A DNA stretch of 64,000 nucleotides from Sulfitobacter sp. W027 (GTDB lineage Bacteria > Pseudomonadota > Alphaproteobacteria > Rhodobacterales > Rhodobacteraceae). This document shows, one piece after another, positions 52,943 to 62,546 of the stretch (positions within the stretch are counted from its first letter, which is position 1; each line of letters starts with the position of its first letter). Under the pieces are notes generated by a model. That model did not search any database and had not been told where the DNA came from. It saw only the letters and a program-made list of their open reading frames with translations. The stretch spans positions 310,001-374,000 of the forward strand of contig NZ_CP083564.1 of assembly GCF_025143985.1 (NCBI RefSeq). The letters are read 5' to 3'. Both the position numbers and the translations under genes were made by a program.

Positions 52943-53662
52943 ATGTCAAACCCCACCGCCGCGATGATCGTGATCGGCGACGAAATCCTTTCGGGCCGGA
53001 CCCGCGACAGCAATATGCATCACCTTGCGGGGGAGTTGACGAAAGTGGGGATTGATCTGAAAGAGGTGCGCGTGGTGTCGGATGATCATGGTGCGATCAT
53101 CGCCGCCGTGCAGGCACTTTCGGCGGTTTATACGCATGTGTTTACCTCGGGCGGCATCGGGCCGACCCATGATGACATCACTGCCGACTGCATCGCCGCC
53201 GCCTTTAACCGCGACATCGACGTGCGCGAGGATGCCCGCGAGATACTGGCCGAACACTACACCCGCGCGGGCACTCAGATGAACGAGGCCCGCCTGCGCA
53301 TGGCGCGTATCCCCGAGGGCGCCGCGCTGATCGACAACCCGGTCTCTGCCGCGCCCGGTTTCGTGGTTGAGAATGTGCATGTCATGGCCGGGGTGCCCAC
53401 GGTCTTTCAGGCGATGGTCGCAAGCGTTTTGCCGGGGCTGACAGGCGGCCAACCCCTGATCAGTGAGACCCTGCGCATCGACCGGGGCGAGGGGGATATT
53501 GCCGGACCCTTGGGCGCATTGGCCGAGGAATACCCGCACCTGTCGATGGGCAGCTACCCGTTCCAAAAAGACGGTATCTATGGCGCGCATGTGGTGATCC
53601 GGGGCAGCGATCCGGGAATGGTCGAAGCGGCGATGGTCAAGCTCAAGGCCGCCTTCGCATGA
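52943..53662 (+). CDS. Molybdopterin-binding domain protein (CinA N-terminal type)
   Basis: A 239-residue protein consisting only of the MoCF_biosynth/CinA N-terminal domain. IGDEILSGRTRDSN and TSGGIGPTHDDIT are the conserved ligand-binding motifs. The C-terminal amidase domain of full CinA is absent, as often in alphaproteobacteria, where it may be encoded separately. Its function is perhaps nucleotide or cofactor pyrophosphatase-like. It overlaps the next gene by 4 bases. Confidence 0.9.
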   Translation: MSNPTAAMIVIGDEILSGRTRDSNMHHLAGELTKVGIDLKEVRVVSDDHGAIIAAVQALSAVYTHVFTSGGIGPTHDDITADCIAAAFNRDIDVREDAREILAEHYTRAGTQMNEARLRMARIPEGAALIDNPVSAAPGFVVENVHVMAGVPTVFQAMVASVLPGLTGGQPLISETLRIDRGEGDIAGPLGALAEEYPHLSMGSYPFQKDGIYGAHVVIRGSDPGMVEAAMVKLKAAFA

Positions 53663-54375
53663 GCGAAGCGCAGGCGTTTTTCGACGCGGGCGACGCGACT
53701 TGGCCCGCCGCGCGGCGGTTTGATCATGGGCCATGGACCCTGCGCGAAGGGCAGGGTGGCGGCAAACGCGTCTCGGCGGCGACAGCGCGTGGGGCGATCT
53801 CCGATGCCGACATTCCGGCTGCCGAAGCGGCGATGCGCGAGATGGACCAGCGCCCGCTGTTCATGGTTCGCGCGGGGGAAGATGACCTCGACGCGCTGCT
53901 GGCCGCGCGGGGCTACGACGTGGTCGACCCGGTCATCGTGCTGAGCCTGCCGATCACCCGCCTCACCGATATACCAATGCCCCCGGTCACCGCCTTTTGC
54001 ATTTGGGAGCCGCTGGCGATCATGGCCGAGGTCTGGGCCGCCGGAGGGGTCGGCCCTGCGCGTCTTGCCGTGATGGACCGCGCCGCGACCAAAACAGGCA
54101 TCCTTGCCCGCTGGAACGAGAAACCCGCGGGCGTGGCCTTTGCCGGGGTGCACGAAGACATCTGCATGGTCCACGCCGTCGAAGTGCTGCCGCATCAACA
54201 GCGCCAAGGCGTGGCCACTTGGATCATGCGGGCCGCCGCCCATTGGGGGCAGGCGCAAGGGGCCACGCGCCTGTCGGTGCTCTGCGTCGATACCAACACC
54301 CGCGCGCAGGCGCTTTACGCCAAACTGGGCTTTGCCCCGGTCGGGCACTATCATTACCGTCAAAGCACTGAGTAA
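53659..54375 (+). CDS. GNAT-family N-acetyltransferase
   Basis: A 238-residue protein with a GNAT fold in its C-terminal half. VHAVEVLPHQQRQGVATWIMRAA carries the acetyl-CoA pyrophosphate-binding loop (Q/RxxGxA/G), and LSVLCVDTNTRAQALYAKLGF is the last conserved strand-helix. The N-terminal half is less conserved and may be a degenerate second GNAT. The substrate is unknown. It starts inside the stop of the CinA-like gene (ATGA). Confidence 0.85.
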   Translation: MSEAQAFFDAGDATWPAARRFDHGPWTLREGQGGGKRVSAATARGAISDADIPAAEAAMREMDQRPLFMVRAGEDDLDALLAARGYDVVDPVIVLSLPITRLTDIPMPPVTAFCIWEPLAIMAEVWAAGGVGPARLAVMDRAATKTGILARWNEKPAGVAFAGVHEDICMVHAVEVLPHQQRQGVATWIMRAAAHWGQAQGATRLSVLCVDTNTRAQALYAKLGFAPVGHYHYRQSTE

Positions 54376-54386
54376 AGGACAAGACC

Positions 54387-54956
54387 ATGGCCAACGACAT
54401 GCCCACCGCCCTTGATCTGCCGATGGTCGATCCGCTGCCCGAGGCGACGCAGAAGTATTTCGACGTCTGTCAGGAAAAGCTCGGAATGGTGCCGAATGTC
54501 CTGCGGGCCTATGCCTTTGACATCGACAAGCTGAACGCTTTTGCGGGCATGTATAACGATCTGATGCTGGGCGATAGCGCGCTGGCCAAACTTGAGCGTG
54601 AGATGATCGCGGTAGCGGTGTCCTCGGTCAACAAATGCTACTACTGCCTCGTGGCCCATGGCGCGGCGGTGCGCGAGCTTTCCGGTGATCCGCAATTGGG
54701 CGAAGCGCTGGTAATGAACTACCGCGTGGCCAAGATCAGTGCCAAACAACGCGCCATGCTGGATTTCGCGGTCAAGCTGACCGAGGCCAGCGCCAAGGTC
54801 GAGGAGGCCGACCGTCAGGCACTGCGCAATGCAGGTTTCACCGACCGGGATATCTTTGACATCGCCAGCGTGGCAGGGTTCTTCAATATGACCAACCGGG
54901 TGGCCAGCGCCACTGACATGCGGCCAAACGACGATTACCACGCGCAGGCGCGATGA
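54387..54956 (+). CDS. Peroxidase-related AhpD/CMD-family protein
   Basis: A 189-residue alpha-helical protein of the carboxymuconolactone decarboxylase/AhpD superfamily, peroxidase-related (YciW-like) subgroup. The redox motif is CYYCLVAHG with C-x-x-C and the catalytic histidine, and the N-terminal KLGMVPNVLRAY region is typical. It probably reduces alkyl hydroperoxides or takes part in thiol redox. It overlaps the next OmpA-like gene by 4 bases. Confidence 0.9.
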   Translation: MANDMPTALDLPMVDPLPEATQKYFDVCQEKLGMVPNVLRAYAFDIDKLNAFAGMYNDLMLGDSALAKLEREMIAVAVSSVNKCYYCLVAHGAAVRELSGDPQLGEALVMNYRVAKISAKQRAMLDFAVKLTEASAKVEEADRQALRNAGFTDRDIFDIASVAGFFNMTNRVASATDMRPNDDYHAQAR

Positions 54957-55906
54957 GCCGGGCGGGCGTCGCTGCGGCTTTGCTTGGGTTGCTGCTGGCG
55001 GCCCCGGCTGCGGCGCTTGACCTGGTGCTGCCCAGCACCGCGCGCCTGACGGCAGAGCGTAACACCGCGCCGGATCGCTATGCGGCACCGGTCGGGGTCT
55101 ATGCCGAGGGGCAGGTAGCGCGGGTCAATGTGGACGGCCCCGTGCGCCGCGCCGCTTGGCGGATGGACACGCCGGGGCTGACCGCCTTGCAGGTGATGCG
55201 CCCGCTGCGGCGGCAGCTTAATGAAGCGGGCTTTGACATCGTGCTCGACTGTGCTGCGCGGGAATGCGGCGGCTTTGATTTCCGCTTTGCAGTGGAGGTG
55301 CTGCCGGGGCCGAACATGTACGTCAACCTGCGCGCTTTCCACTTCATCACCGCCCTGCGCAGGGCGGACGATGGAACGCCGACCGAGGCGATCAGCATCG
55401 TTGCCAGCACGGCTGCGACCTCGGCCTATGTCCAGATCATCCAAGCCCGAAGCGGTGAAGCGTCGGAGGAAGAGAGCACGCCGATTGCGCCCGAAGCAAC
55501 CGCTGAGGTGCCACTTGCCACGGCAACGGGCGACCTCGCGGCGACGCTAAAGGCTGAGGGGCATGTGGTGCTCACCCGGCTGGAGTTCGAAACCGGCACC
55601 TCGGCGCTTGGTCCCGGCCCCTTTGCCACCTTGGAGCGTTTGGCCGAGCTGCTAAAGGCAGACCCCGGCCTGCGCGTGGCGCTGGTGGGGCATACCGATG
55701 CGGTGGGTAGTTTGGAGGCGAACACCGTCCTCTCGCGCAAGCGCGCAGAGGCGGTGCGGGAACGGTTGGTGCAGAGCTATGATGTCGACCCTGACCGGCT
55801 GGAGGCGCGGGGGGCCGGCTATCTCGCGCCCCGCGGTAGCAACCTGACCGAAGCAGGCCGCGAACGAAACCGGCGGGTCGAAGTGGTGGTGCTATCTGCC
55901 GAATAG
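54953..55906 (+). CDS. OmpA-family envelope protein
   Basis: A 317-residue exported protein. The signal peptide is AALLGLLLAAPAAA; a domain of about 150 residues of unknown type (two cysteines, DCAARECGGFD) is followed by an acidic Pro/Ala linker and a C-terminal OmpA peptidoglycan-binding domain (residues 205-315) with ALVGHTDAVGSLEANTVLSRKRAEAV and GAGYLAP. It probably anchors the outer membrane or periplasmic complex to the cell wall. Translation is coupled to the AhpD-like gene. Confidence 0.88.
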   Translation: MSRAGVAAALLGLLLAAPAAALDLVLPSTARLTAERNTAPDRYAAPVGVYAEGQVARVNVDGPVRRAAWRMDTPGLTALQVMRPLRRQLNEAGFDIVLDCAARECGGFDFRFAVEVLPGPNMYVNLRAFHFITALRRADDGTPTEAISIVASTAATSAYVQIIQARSGEASEEESTPIAPEATAEVPLATATGDLAATLKAEGHVVLTRLEFETGTSALGPGPFATLERLAELLKADPGLRVALVGHTDAVGSLEANTVLSRKRAEAVRERLVQSYDVDPDRLEARGAGYLAPRGSNLTEAGRERNRRVEVVVLSAE

Positions 55907-55907
55907 G

Positions 55908-56339
55908 TTATTTCGTGACCGTCATCTGCGTGGCCAAGAGCAAGTTCGTCTCGCTTGAGCTTACCCCCTGAATGCGCCGAATTTGTCCCAGCACGCTGTC
56001 CAACTCTTCGACGGTCTCGGTCCCCGTCTCGACAATCAAATCCCATTTACCATTGGTCGAATGGATCGCCTGTACCGCGGGCATGCCCGCAAGGATGCGT
56101 TTGATCCGGTCGGTGCCCGCCCCTTCGATGGCCAAGAGGGTATGACCCCGGATTGGGCTGTGGCGCATGTCTTCTTTCAGGATCAGCGTGAAGCCCAAAA
56201 TTGCACCGGAACTGACCAGCCGCTCCACCCGCGCCCGCACCGTCACCCGCGACAGACCGGTGGTGGCCGCCAGCGCGGAATAGGACATGCGTGCGTCGCG
56301 GCGCAGTTCTGCGATGATCTTGTTGTCGATCTCGTCCAT
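55908..56339 (-). CDS. Lrp/AsnC-family transcriptional regulator
   Basis: A 143-residue regulator with an N-terminal winged helix-turn-helix (DEIDNKIIAELRRDARMSYSALA, then SRVTVRARVERL) and a C-terminal RAM (AsnC) effector domain (LLAIEGAGTDRIKRILAGMPAVQAIHSTNGKWDLIVE). Such proteins sense amino acids and often regulate a divergent gene. Here the divergent gene is an MFS transporter (56469), and an ornithine cyclodeaminase-family gene follows it, so control of amino-acid use or export is a fair guess. Confidence 0.92.
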   Translation of the reverse strand: MDEIDNKIIAELRRDARMSYSALAATTGLSRVTVRARVERLVSSGAILGFTLILKEDMRHSPIRGHTLLAIEGAGTDRIKRILAGMPAVQAIHSTNGKWDLIVETGTETVEELDSVLGQIRRIQGVSSSETNLLLATQMTVTK

Positions 56340-56468
56340 GGGGATCCCGTTTGCTTTGTTAGGCAGGGTTTACGTCAGCGCGGGCGGGCTGGCCAGTCTT
56401 TGGCCTTACGGATGCGCAATTGACGGCGGCGGGGAAACTCATAATCTGCCGCGGAAAGGATTTCCTCC

Positions 56469-57710
56469 ATGCAAAGCCGCGCGCCCCTGTTCACCCCGGT
56501 CCTGATGGTCGGATGTATCATCATCATGGTCAGCTTTGCCGTGCGGGCCTCCTTCGGTGTTTTCCAAATCCCGATTGCCGAGGAATTCGCATGGGCGCGG
56601 AGCGAATTCTCCCTCGCCATCGCGATCCAGAACCTTGCCTGGGGCATCGGCCAGCCGATCTTTGGGGCGCTGGCGGAAAAGATTGGCGACCGAAAGGCGA
56701 TCATCATCGGAGCGGTCGTCTATGCCGTGGGTCTGCTGCTCTCGGCCAATTCCGCCACACCGATTGAGCATCAGACCTATGCGTGGCTGGTGGGTTTTGG
56801 CATCGCGGGGACCGGGTTCGGCGTGATCTTGGCCGTGGTGGGCCGCGCCGCGTCGGATGACAATCGCTCCATGTCGCTGGCGATTGCCACGGCGGCGGGG
56901 AGTGCGGGACAGGTCTTTGGCGCGCCGGTGGCGGAGTGGATGCTCAGCTTCATGTCTTGGCAGATGACCTTTGTCAGTTTCGCGGGTGTGATCCTTGCGA
57001 TGCTGCTGACCCTGCCGATGATGCGCGCGCCTGCGATGGCCAGCCGGGCAGAGCTGGAAGAGTCGATGGGCCAGATCCTCGGCAAAGCCTTCCGCGATCC
57101 GTCCTATACGCTGATCTTTCTTGGCTTCTTCTCCTGCGGCTACCAGCTTGCCTTTATCACCGCGCATTTCCCGGCTTTCGTGACCGAGATGTGCGGTCCG
57201 ATTTTGGCCGGTGGCGTGCTGCATAACATCGGAATCACGACCACCTCGGCGCTCGGTGCGGTGGCGATTTCGCTGATTGGCCTCGCAAATATTGCGGGCA
57301 CTTTGCTCGCCGGGTGGGCGGGCAAACGTTATTCCAAGAAATACCTGCTGGCGGGGATTTACGTGGGGCGCACGGTGATCGCAGCGGCCTTTATCATGTT
57401 TCCGATCACGCCGATGACGGTGATCTTATTCTCTGTCGGTATGGGGGCGCTTTGGCTTGCCACAGTGCCGCTGACCAGCGGATTGGTCGCGCATATCTAC
57501 GGGCTGCGCTACATGGGCACGCTTTATGGGATCGTCTTTTTCAGCCACCAGTTGGGCAGCTTCCTCGGCGTGTGGCTGGGCGGGCGGATGTATGACATCT
57601 ATGGCAGCTACACCGGCGTCTGGTGGGTCGGCGTGGCCGTGGGGGCGTTCAGCGCCGTGGTGCATCTGCCGATCCGCGAGAAACGGCTTGAGGGGCTGGT
57701 GACCGCTTAG
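56469..57710 (+). CDS. MFS transporter
   Basis: A 413-residue major facilitator protein with 12 predicted helices. The family loop between helices 2 and 3 is seen as GALAEKIGDRKAII, and the TM pattern resembles the OFA/monocarboxylate-like (MCT) group (FGVFQIPIAEEFAWARSEFS near the start). The substrate is unknown. GGAAAGGATTTCCTCC lies before the start. The end overlaps the end of the opposite-strand ornithine cyclodeaminase gene by 4 bases (TTAG). Confidence 0.9.
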   Translation: MQSRAPLFTPVLMVGCIIIMVSFAVRASFGVFQIPIAEEFAWARSEFSLAIAIQNLAWGIGQPIFGALAEKIGDRKAIIIGAVVYAVGLLLSANSATPIEHQTYAWLVGFGIAGTGFGVILAVVGRAASDDNRSMSLAIATAAGSAGQVFGAPVAEWMLSFMSWQMTFVSFAGVILAMLLTLPMMRAPAMASRAELEESMGQILGKAFRDPSYTLIFLGFFSCGYQLAFITAHFPAFVTEMCGPILAGGVLHNIGITTTSALGAVAISLIGLANIAGTLLAGWAGKRYSKKYLLAGIYVGRTVIAAAFIMFPITPMTVILFSVGMGALWLATVPLTSGLVAHIYGLRYMGTLYGIVFFSHQLGSFLGVWLGGRMYDIYGSYTGVWWVGVAVGAFSAVVHLPIREKRLEGLVTA

Positions 57711-58621
57711 CGCGCGCGCCAGCGTTCGAGGATGTGCCGCGCGGTCATCAGGTCCAGATGCGCGCCGCCGCCGTTTTTGAACAGGGTGATTTCGTCATCG
57801 CTTTGGCGGGTGAAGACCCCGAGGTCGTAGTAATCCGCGATCAGGTGGTCGCGGGGGATGGTGCCTGCCTCCAGCGGGATGTTGATTTCACCGATATGGC
57901 CGATCGTGGTGTCGAAACTATCGACGAAGACCCGCGCGCGCAGCAGCGCCGTGTCGTCCACCTCACGCATGTCGGGGCGGTAGGCACCGATGAGGTCGAT
58001 GTGCTGGCCAGGTTGCAGCCAGTCGCCCATGATCAGCGGGTCAGTCGACATGGTAGCAGAGGTGACGATATCGGCGGCGCGTACAGCTTGTTCGAGGTCG
58101 GTGGCCACGTTGATCTTAAGCTCGGCCGCCATGGCTTCTGCGTTCTTGGGCGTCCGGTTCCAGACGGTGAAACGCGCCTTTGGGAAGGCTGCGGAATAGG
58201 CGGCGTGCAGCGCACGGCCTTGGGTGCCCGCACCGACGATCAGGATGTTTTCACTGTTGGGGCGCGCCAGTCGGCGGGCGGCGAGCAGGCTGTCTCCGGC
58301 GGTTTTCCATTTGGTGACGAGGTGGAAGTCGACAATGGCGGCAAGCGTGCCGGTCTCGTCATCAAAGAGGGACACGCCACCATTGACCATCGGCACTTCG
58401 CGGTCGGGATTGCCGGGGAAGATCGTGGCGGATTTCACCGCAATGCCCAGCCCGTCGATCCATGCCGCGCGGCTGAGAAGCGTGTCCTTGCCGCGATAGA
58501 GGAAGGTATCACCAATCTCGGCCTTTGGCAGGTCATGGCCCGCCGCCAATGCGTCGGTGAGCGCGATCCAGTCCAGTAGCGCTTCGCCTTCGTCGAAAGA
58601 GATATTGGGGATCACGGTCAT
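57707..58621 (-). CDS. Ornithine cyclodeaminase/mu-crystallin family protein
   Basis: A 304-residue NAD(P)-binding protein of the OCD/mu-crystallin family. The Rossmann motif is ILIVGAGTQGRALHAAY; KSATIFPGNPDREVPMVNGGVSLFD holds the conserved substrate-binding stretch. Members include ornithine cyclodeaminase, alanine dehydrogenase and ketimine reductases, and the exact substrate is not clear. Its start overlaps the HAD gene stop as ATGA, so the two are co-translated. Confidence 0.9.
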   Translation of the reverse strand: MTVIPNISFDEGEALLDWIALTDALAAGHDLPKAEIGDTFLYRGKDTLLSRAAWIDGLGIAVKSATIFPGNPDREVPMVNGGVSLFDDETGTLAAIVDFHLVTKWKTAGDSLLAARRLARPNSENILIVGAGTQGRALHAAYSAAFPKARFTVWNRTPKNAEAMAAELKINVATDLEQAVRAADIVTSATMSTDPLIMGDWLQPGQHIDLIGAYRPDMREVDDTALLRARVFVDSFDTTIGHIGEINIPLEAGTIPRDHLIADYYDLGVFTRQSDDEITLFKNGGGAHLDLMTARHILERWRAR

Positions 58622-59238
58622 GCGGCTTCCTCCCGGCTCAGTAGCCCGGCGTGAACGAGCCGGTCGGCCCAGCCCTGCGGCCCGGTGAAGTGATGCGTCT
58701 GCCAGCCGCGTGCGGCGGCGGCGGCGATGTTGTCGGCGCGGTCATCGGTGAAGATGAGCGCTTCGGGCGGCAGGCCGCTGCCCTGCTCCACCGCCTCGTA
58801 GATGGCAGGCCCTGGCTTGATCATGCCCAGATGGCCCGAGATGAAATCGCGGTCAAATTCGCGCAGGAAAGGATAGTGCGTCGCCGCGTGGTCATAGCTC
58901 TGGATGCCAAAATTAGTGAGCGAGAAGACCGGCACGCCACGCGCCTGAAGCGCTTTCATCAGCCGCAAGGAGTGGTCGATCACCGGGGCGGCCATCTCAA
59001 TCCAGCGGTCGTGCCAGAGGCGGATTTCATCTCGCCAATCGGCGTATTCCTCAGCCGTGGCATAGATCGTGTCGCGGAAGTTTTCGCCGCTGTCGACGCG
59101 GTCGTTCATGCCGTGCAGGTCCACCGCGTCGAACATGGCGCGGCGGCGGTCGGGGCCGATGACGCTGTCGTAAAAGCGTTCCGGTTGCCATTCGATCAGC
59201 ACATTGCCGATGTCGAAAACGACTGCCTGTGGTGTCAT
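58618..59238 (-). CDS. HAD-family hydrolase (subfamily IA)
   Basis: A 206-residue phosphatase-like HAD protein. Motif I is VVFDIGNVLIEWQPERFY (nucleophile Asp, but Gly-Asn in the +2 region as in YihX-type HADs), motif II is FSLTNFG and motif IV is IFTDDRADNIAAA. It probably acts on a sugar phosphate. It is upstream of, and coupled to, the OCD-family gene. Confidence 0.9.
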   Translation of the reverse strand: MTPQAVVFDIGNVLIEWQPERFYDSVIGPDRRRAMFDAVDLHGMNDRVDSGENFRDTIYATAEEYADWRDEIRLWHDRWIEMAAPVIDHSLRLMKALQARGVPVFSLTNFGIQSYDHAATHYPFLREFDRDFISGHLGMIKPGPAIYEAVEQGSGLPPEALIFTDDRADNIAAAAARGWQTHHFTGPQGWADRLVHAGLLSREEAA

Positions 59239-59269
59239 ATCACTTGCCCTAACAATTCTTTAACGCAGG

Positions 59270-59722
59270 CTAACCCCGCGCCGCTGCGCGCAACTCCCGC
59301 TCCAATGCCTCGAGAAAGCGGGAGCGGTCGGCCTTTGTAAACCCCTTGCCGCCGCCTTGGCGGAAAGGGTCGGCGGCACGCAGGTCTGTCATCAGATCAC
59401 GGGTCGCCAGCACATTGCCGATATTGGCCTGCGTCAGCGCTTCGCCGTTGTGTTTCAGCACCCGCGCCCCCGCCTCGACGCATTTCGCGGCCAGTGGGAT
59501 GTCCCCGGTCACCACCACATCGCCCTTGCCGCAGCGGTCGGCGATCCACATGTCGGCAATGTCGGGCCCGTCAGGCACGATCACCACTTCCACCAGCGGG
59601 TTCTGCGACATGCGCAAGCCGCCGTTGGAGACGAGGTACATCTTGACCTTGTGACGCGTTGCGACCCGCTCGGCCTCGGCTTTGACCGGGCAGGCGTCGG
59701 CGTCGATATAAAGTGCGGTCAT
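59270..59722 (-). CDS. YaiI/YqxD family (DUF188) protein
   Basis: A 150-residue protein of the UPF0178 family. The N-terminal [18 protein letters not shown] and [20 protein letters not shown] segments hold conserved aspartates that suggest a PIN-like, metal-dependent nuclease fold; activity has not been shown for the family as far as I know. It lies 3 bases after fghA on the same strand. Confidence 0.92.
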   Translation of the reverse strand: MTALYIDADACPVKAEAERVATRHKVKMYLVSNGGLRMSQNPLVEVVIVPDGPDIADMWIADRCGKGDVVVTGDIPLAAKCVEAGARVLKHNGEALTQANIGNVLATRDLMTDLRAADPFRQGGGKGFTKADRSRFLEALERELRAAARG

Positions 59723-59725
59723 CGT

Positions 59726-60559
59726 TTAGCCCGCATAGAGCGCATCGGCGTGGAAGGCGATGTGGTCTTCCATGAAGCTCGCCACGAAGAAGTAGCTGTG
59801 GTCATAGCCCGGTTGCATCCGGAAGGTGCCTTGTTGCCGCTTGGCGGTCATGGCTTCGGCCAGTGCTTCGGGTTTCAGCAGATCAAGGAACTGATCGCTG
59901 CTGCCTTGGTCGATCAGGATCGGGCCATCGAAGCCTTTTTCGCGCATCAGCAGAGTGCTGTCATGCTTGGCCCATGTGGTTTCATCCGTGCCGAGATAGG
60001 CGCTGAGTTGTTTCTTGCCCCAATCGCTCGACGTCGGATGGGTGATCGGCGCGAAGGCGGAGACCGACAGGAAGCGCCCCGGTAGGTTCATCGCCAAGGT
60101 CAACGCGCCGTGGCCGCCCATGGAGTGCCCGGTGATGCCCTGCCGCTCCATATCAATGGCGAAGTTTTCGCCGATCAGGCCGGGCAGTTCATCGGCGAGG
60201 TAGTCCCACATCTGATAGTTTTTCGCCCACGGCTGCTGCGTCGCGTTCACATAGAACCCCGCGCCCTTGCCGAGGTCGTAGGCCTCATCATCCGCCACAT
60301 CCTCGCCGCGTGGGGAGGTGTCAGGGAAGACCACCGCGATGCCGTGCTCGGCTGCCCAAAGCTGCGCGCCCGCTTTGGTCATGGCGTTCTCATGGGTGCA
60401 GGTCAGGCCCGAGAGATACCACAGCACCGGCACCGGGCCATCCTGCGCCTCGGCGGGGAGGAAGAGGCCAAAGGTCATGTCGCAGCCGCAGGCGTCGGAC
60501 GCATGAGAATAGACCCCCTGCGTGCCACCGAAACAGGCGTTTTCCGAGATGGTCTTCAT
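59726..60559 (-). CDS. fghA: S-formylglutathione hydrolase
   Basis: A 277-residue esterase-D-type hydrolase that releases formate from S-formylglutathione in formaldehyde detoxification. The nucleophile elbow is GHSMGGHGAL, the N-terminal WYLSGLTCTHENAMTKAG is diagnostic, and the catalytic histidine is in YDHSYFF. The glutathione-dependent formaldehyde dehydrogenase gene usually found with it is not in this window. GAAAGGAACGCTGCC precedes the start. Confidence 0.95.
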   Translation of the reverse strand: MKTISENACFGGTQGVYSHASDACGCDMTFGLFLPAEAQDGPVPVLWYLSGLTCTHENAMTKAGAQLWAAEHGIAVVFPDTSPRGEDVADDEAYDLGKGAGFYVNATQQPWAKNYQMWDYLADELPGLIGENFAIDMERQGITGHSMGGHGALTLAMNLPGRFLSVSAFAPITHPTSSDWGKKQLSAYLGTDETTWAKHDSTLLMREKGFDGPILIDQGSSDQFLDLLKPEALAEAMTAKRQQGTFRMQPGYDHSYFFVASFMEDHIAFHADALYAG

Positions 60560-60587
60560 GGCAGCGTTCCTTTCGAAATTGGGTATG

Positions 60588-61517
60588 TCACAGGGCCGAG
60601 ACCCAGCCTACGACAAGGCTGACGGTAACGATACTGACTGTGGTTGAGACGAGAATGGCGGCAGAGACCCGCTGAGGGGCGACGCCGTAGTGTTGGGCAA
60701 GCATATAGACATTGCCCGCGACCGGGAGAGAGGCCGTGGCGATGATAACCCCGGCTTTGTACGGGTCGACGCCGAAGAGGAACAGCGCGCCAAAGGCCAC
60801 GAACAGCGGGTGCAGCACGAGCTTGCAAAAGGTCAGCCAGCCCGCGATCTCGATCCGTTCGGCGGATTTAGAGGCAAGCGAGGCACCAATGGCAAAGAGC
60901 GCCCCGGGGGTGGCGGCCCCGCCTAGGATGGCCAGAAATTCGTTCAGCGGCACCGGGATCGGGATGCCGAAGCCGGACCAAAGGAACCCCAGTGTGATGG
61001 CGACGATCATTGGGTTTTTCAGCAGGCCGAGCCCGACGATCTTGAAGGTCGCCAGCCGCAACTGCCCCTCGCGGGAGCCGGTGATGAGGATCACGATCAG
61101 GCTGGAGAAAATGATCATGTCGACGGTCAGCGCCAGCAGCACCGGGCCAATCGCCTCTGGCCCCAAGAGCAGCGTCAGCATCGGCACGCCCAGAAACCCG
61201 GTGTTGCCGATCACGGCACATTGCGCCTCGATCCCGTTGGTCGCCACGTCGAGCCCGCGCAGGAAGCCAATGAGGCTCGCGATGGCATAGACGAAAGCCG
61301 TCCCCCAAAGGTAGGCAGCGACAAGGCGGCTGTCCCAAACCTCGGCCAGTGACAGGTTGGCAGAAAAGCGAAACAGCATCGCCGAAAGGGCGAAGTAGAA
61401 GACGAATTTGGTGAGATAGGCCGTCGCTTCGGCTGAGAAAAACCGCGTGCGCCCGGCCCAGTAGCCAAGGCCGATCAGCGCAAAGAACGGCAGGGTTTTC
61501 AGGAAGATCGCGACCAT
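60588..61517 (-). CDS. AEC-family transporter (auxin efflux carrier type)
   Basis: A 309-residue membrane protein with about 10 helices, of the AEC family (malate/malonate or other organic-acid permeases). Conserved stretches include GNTGFLGVPMLTLLLG and the second-half repeat ATPGALFAIGASLA. It is 28 bases upstream of fghA on the same strand, so it may be co-transcribed. The substrate is unknown. Confidence 0.88.
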   Translation of the reverse strand: MVAIFLKTLPFFALIGLGYWAGRTRFFSAEATAYLTKFVFYFALSAMLFRFSANLSLAEVWDSRLVAAYLWGTAFVYAIASLIGFLRGLDVATNGIEAQCAVIGNTGFLGVPMLTLLLGPEAIGPVLLALTVDMIIFSSLIVILITGSREGQLRLATFKIVGLGLLKNPMIVAITLGFLWSGFGIPIPVPLNEFLAILGGAATPGALFAIGASLASKSAERIEIAGWLTFCKLVLHPLFVAFGALFLFGVDPYKAGVIIATASLPVAGNVYMLAQHYGVAPQRVSAAILVSTTVSIVTVSLVVGWVSAL

Positions 61518-61571
61518 GGGTCAAGCATTATCCAGCCCGCTCGCGGGGTGCAATGGGGCAGGGAGCATTGC

Positions 61572-62546
61572 TTAGCCCGAGCCGATCAGCACCCCGGCAG
61601 CAAAGACCAGCGCGCCGCCCAGCACCACTTGGAAAGCGGCGCGGAAAAAGGGTGTTTCCATGAACTTGTTCTGGATCCATGCAATCGCCCAAAGCTCAAC
61701 AAAGACGACGATGATCGCGACCACGGTGGCGGTCCAGAAATCGGTGATGAGGTAGGGCAGGGCGTGGCCCAGCCCACCCACAGTGGTCATCACGCCCGAC
61801 GCCAACCCGCGTTTTATGGGGGAGCCACGACCCGACAACTCGCCGTCATCCGACGCGGCCTCAGTAAACCCCATCGAGATGCCGGCGCCCACACTGGCGG
61901 CAAGGCCCACAAGGAAGGTCGTCCAAGTGTTATGGGTGGCAAAGGCCGTGGCGAAGATTGGGGCGAGGGTAGAGACAGAGCCGTCCATCAGCCCCGCCAG
62001 ACCCGGTTGCACCCAAGTCAGCAGGAATTGCCGATGCGCACGGCTGTCCTCGTCGCTGCGGCTGTCGTCATCAAGGTGCCGTTCTGTCAGATCCTGTGCG
62101 TTGCCTTGGTGGCCTGCCTCGGCTGCGGCCAGATCACCCAAAAGCTGCCGGGTCGCGGCGTCGCTGGTGCGGGCCGCGGCGGCGAGGTAGAACTTCTCGG
62201 CATCCTGCTCCATTGCGGCGGCCTCTTGCCGGATGCGCTCCAGCGACAGGTTTTCGATCAGCCAGACCGGGCGCCGGGCGTAATAGCCAGAAACATGCTC
62301 GCGCCGGATGAGGGGGATGACCTCTCCAAAACGGCTGCGGTGCAGATCAATGAGGCGGCGGCGGTGTTCATTTTCCTCCTCGGCCATCCCGTCAAAGATT
62401 GCGGCGCTGTCGGGGTATTCGTCACGCAGCCGTTCGGCATAGTCACGATAGATGCGCGCGTCGTCCTCTTCGGAGGAAATAGCAAGCGCCAGCACCTCTT
62501 GTTCGCTGAGGTCTTTGAAACGTTTGCGGTTGAACGAAAATCGCAT
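61572..62546 (-). CDS. mbfA: Membrane-bound ferritin-like iron exporter (Er-VIT1 type)
   Basis: A 324-residue fusion of an N-terminal erythrin/ferritin-like di-iron domain (residues 10-165) and a C-terminal VIT1/CCC1-type membrane transporter (about 185-324). Iron ligands appear in ISSEEDDARIYRDYAE and MAEEENEHRRRLI, with a second set in EQDAEKFYLAAA and AAAEAGHQGN. The membrane part has GLMDGSVSTLAPIFATAF and GAGISMGFTEAASDDGE. MbfA exports Fe(II) and protects against iron and peroxide stress in other alphaproteobacteria, under Irr control; I did not find a clear Irr box here. ATG 62546 is preceded by GGAG. Confidence 0.92.
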   Translation of the reverse strand: MRFSFNRKRFKDLSEQEVLALAISSEEDDARIYRDYAERLRDEYPDSAAIFDGMAEEENEHRRRLIDLHRSRFGEVIPLIRREHVSGYYARRPVWLIENLSLERIRQEAAAMEQDAEKFYLAAAARTSDAATRQLLGDLAAAEAGHQGNAQDLTERHLDDDSRSDEDSRAHRQFLLTWVQPGLAGLMDGSVSTLAPIFATAFATHNTWTTFLVGLAASVGAGISMGFTEAASDDGELSGRGSPIKRGLASGVMTTVGGLGHALPYLITDFWTATVVAIIVVFVELWAIAWIQNKFMETPFFRAAFQVVLGGALVFAAGVLIGSG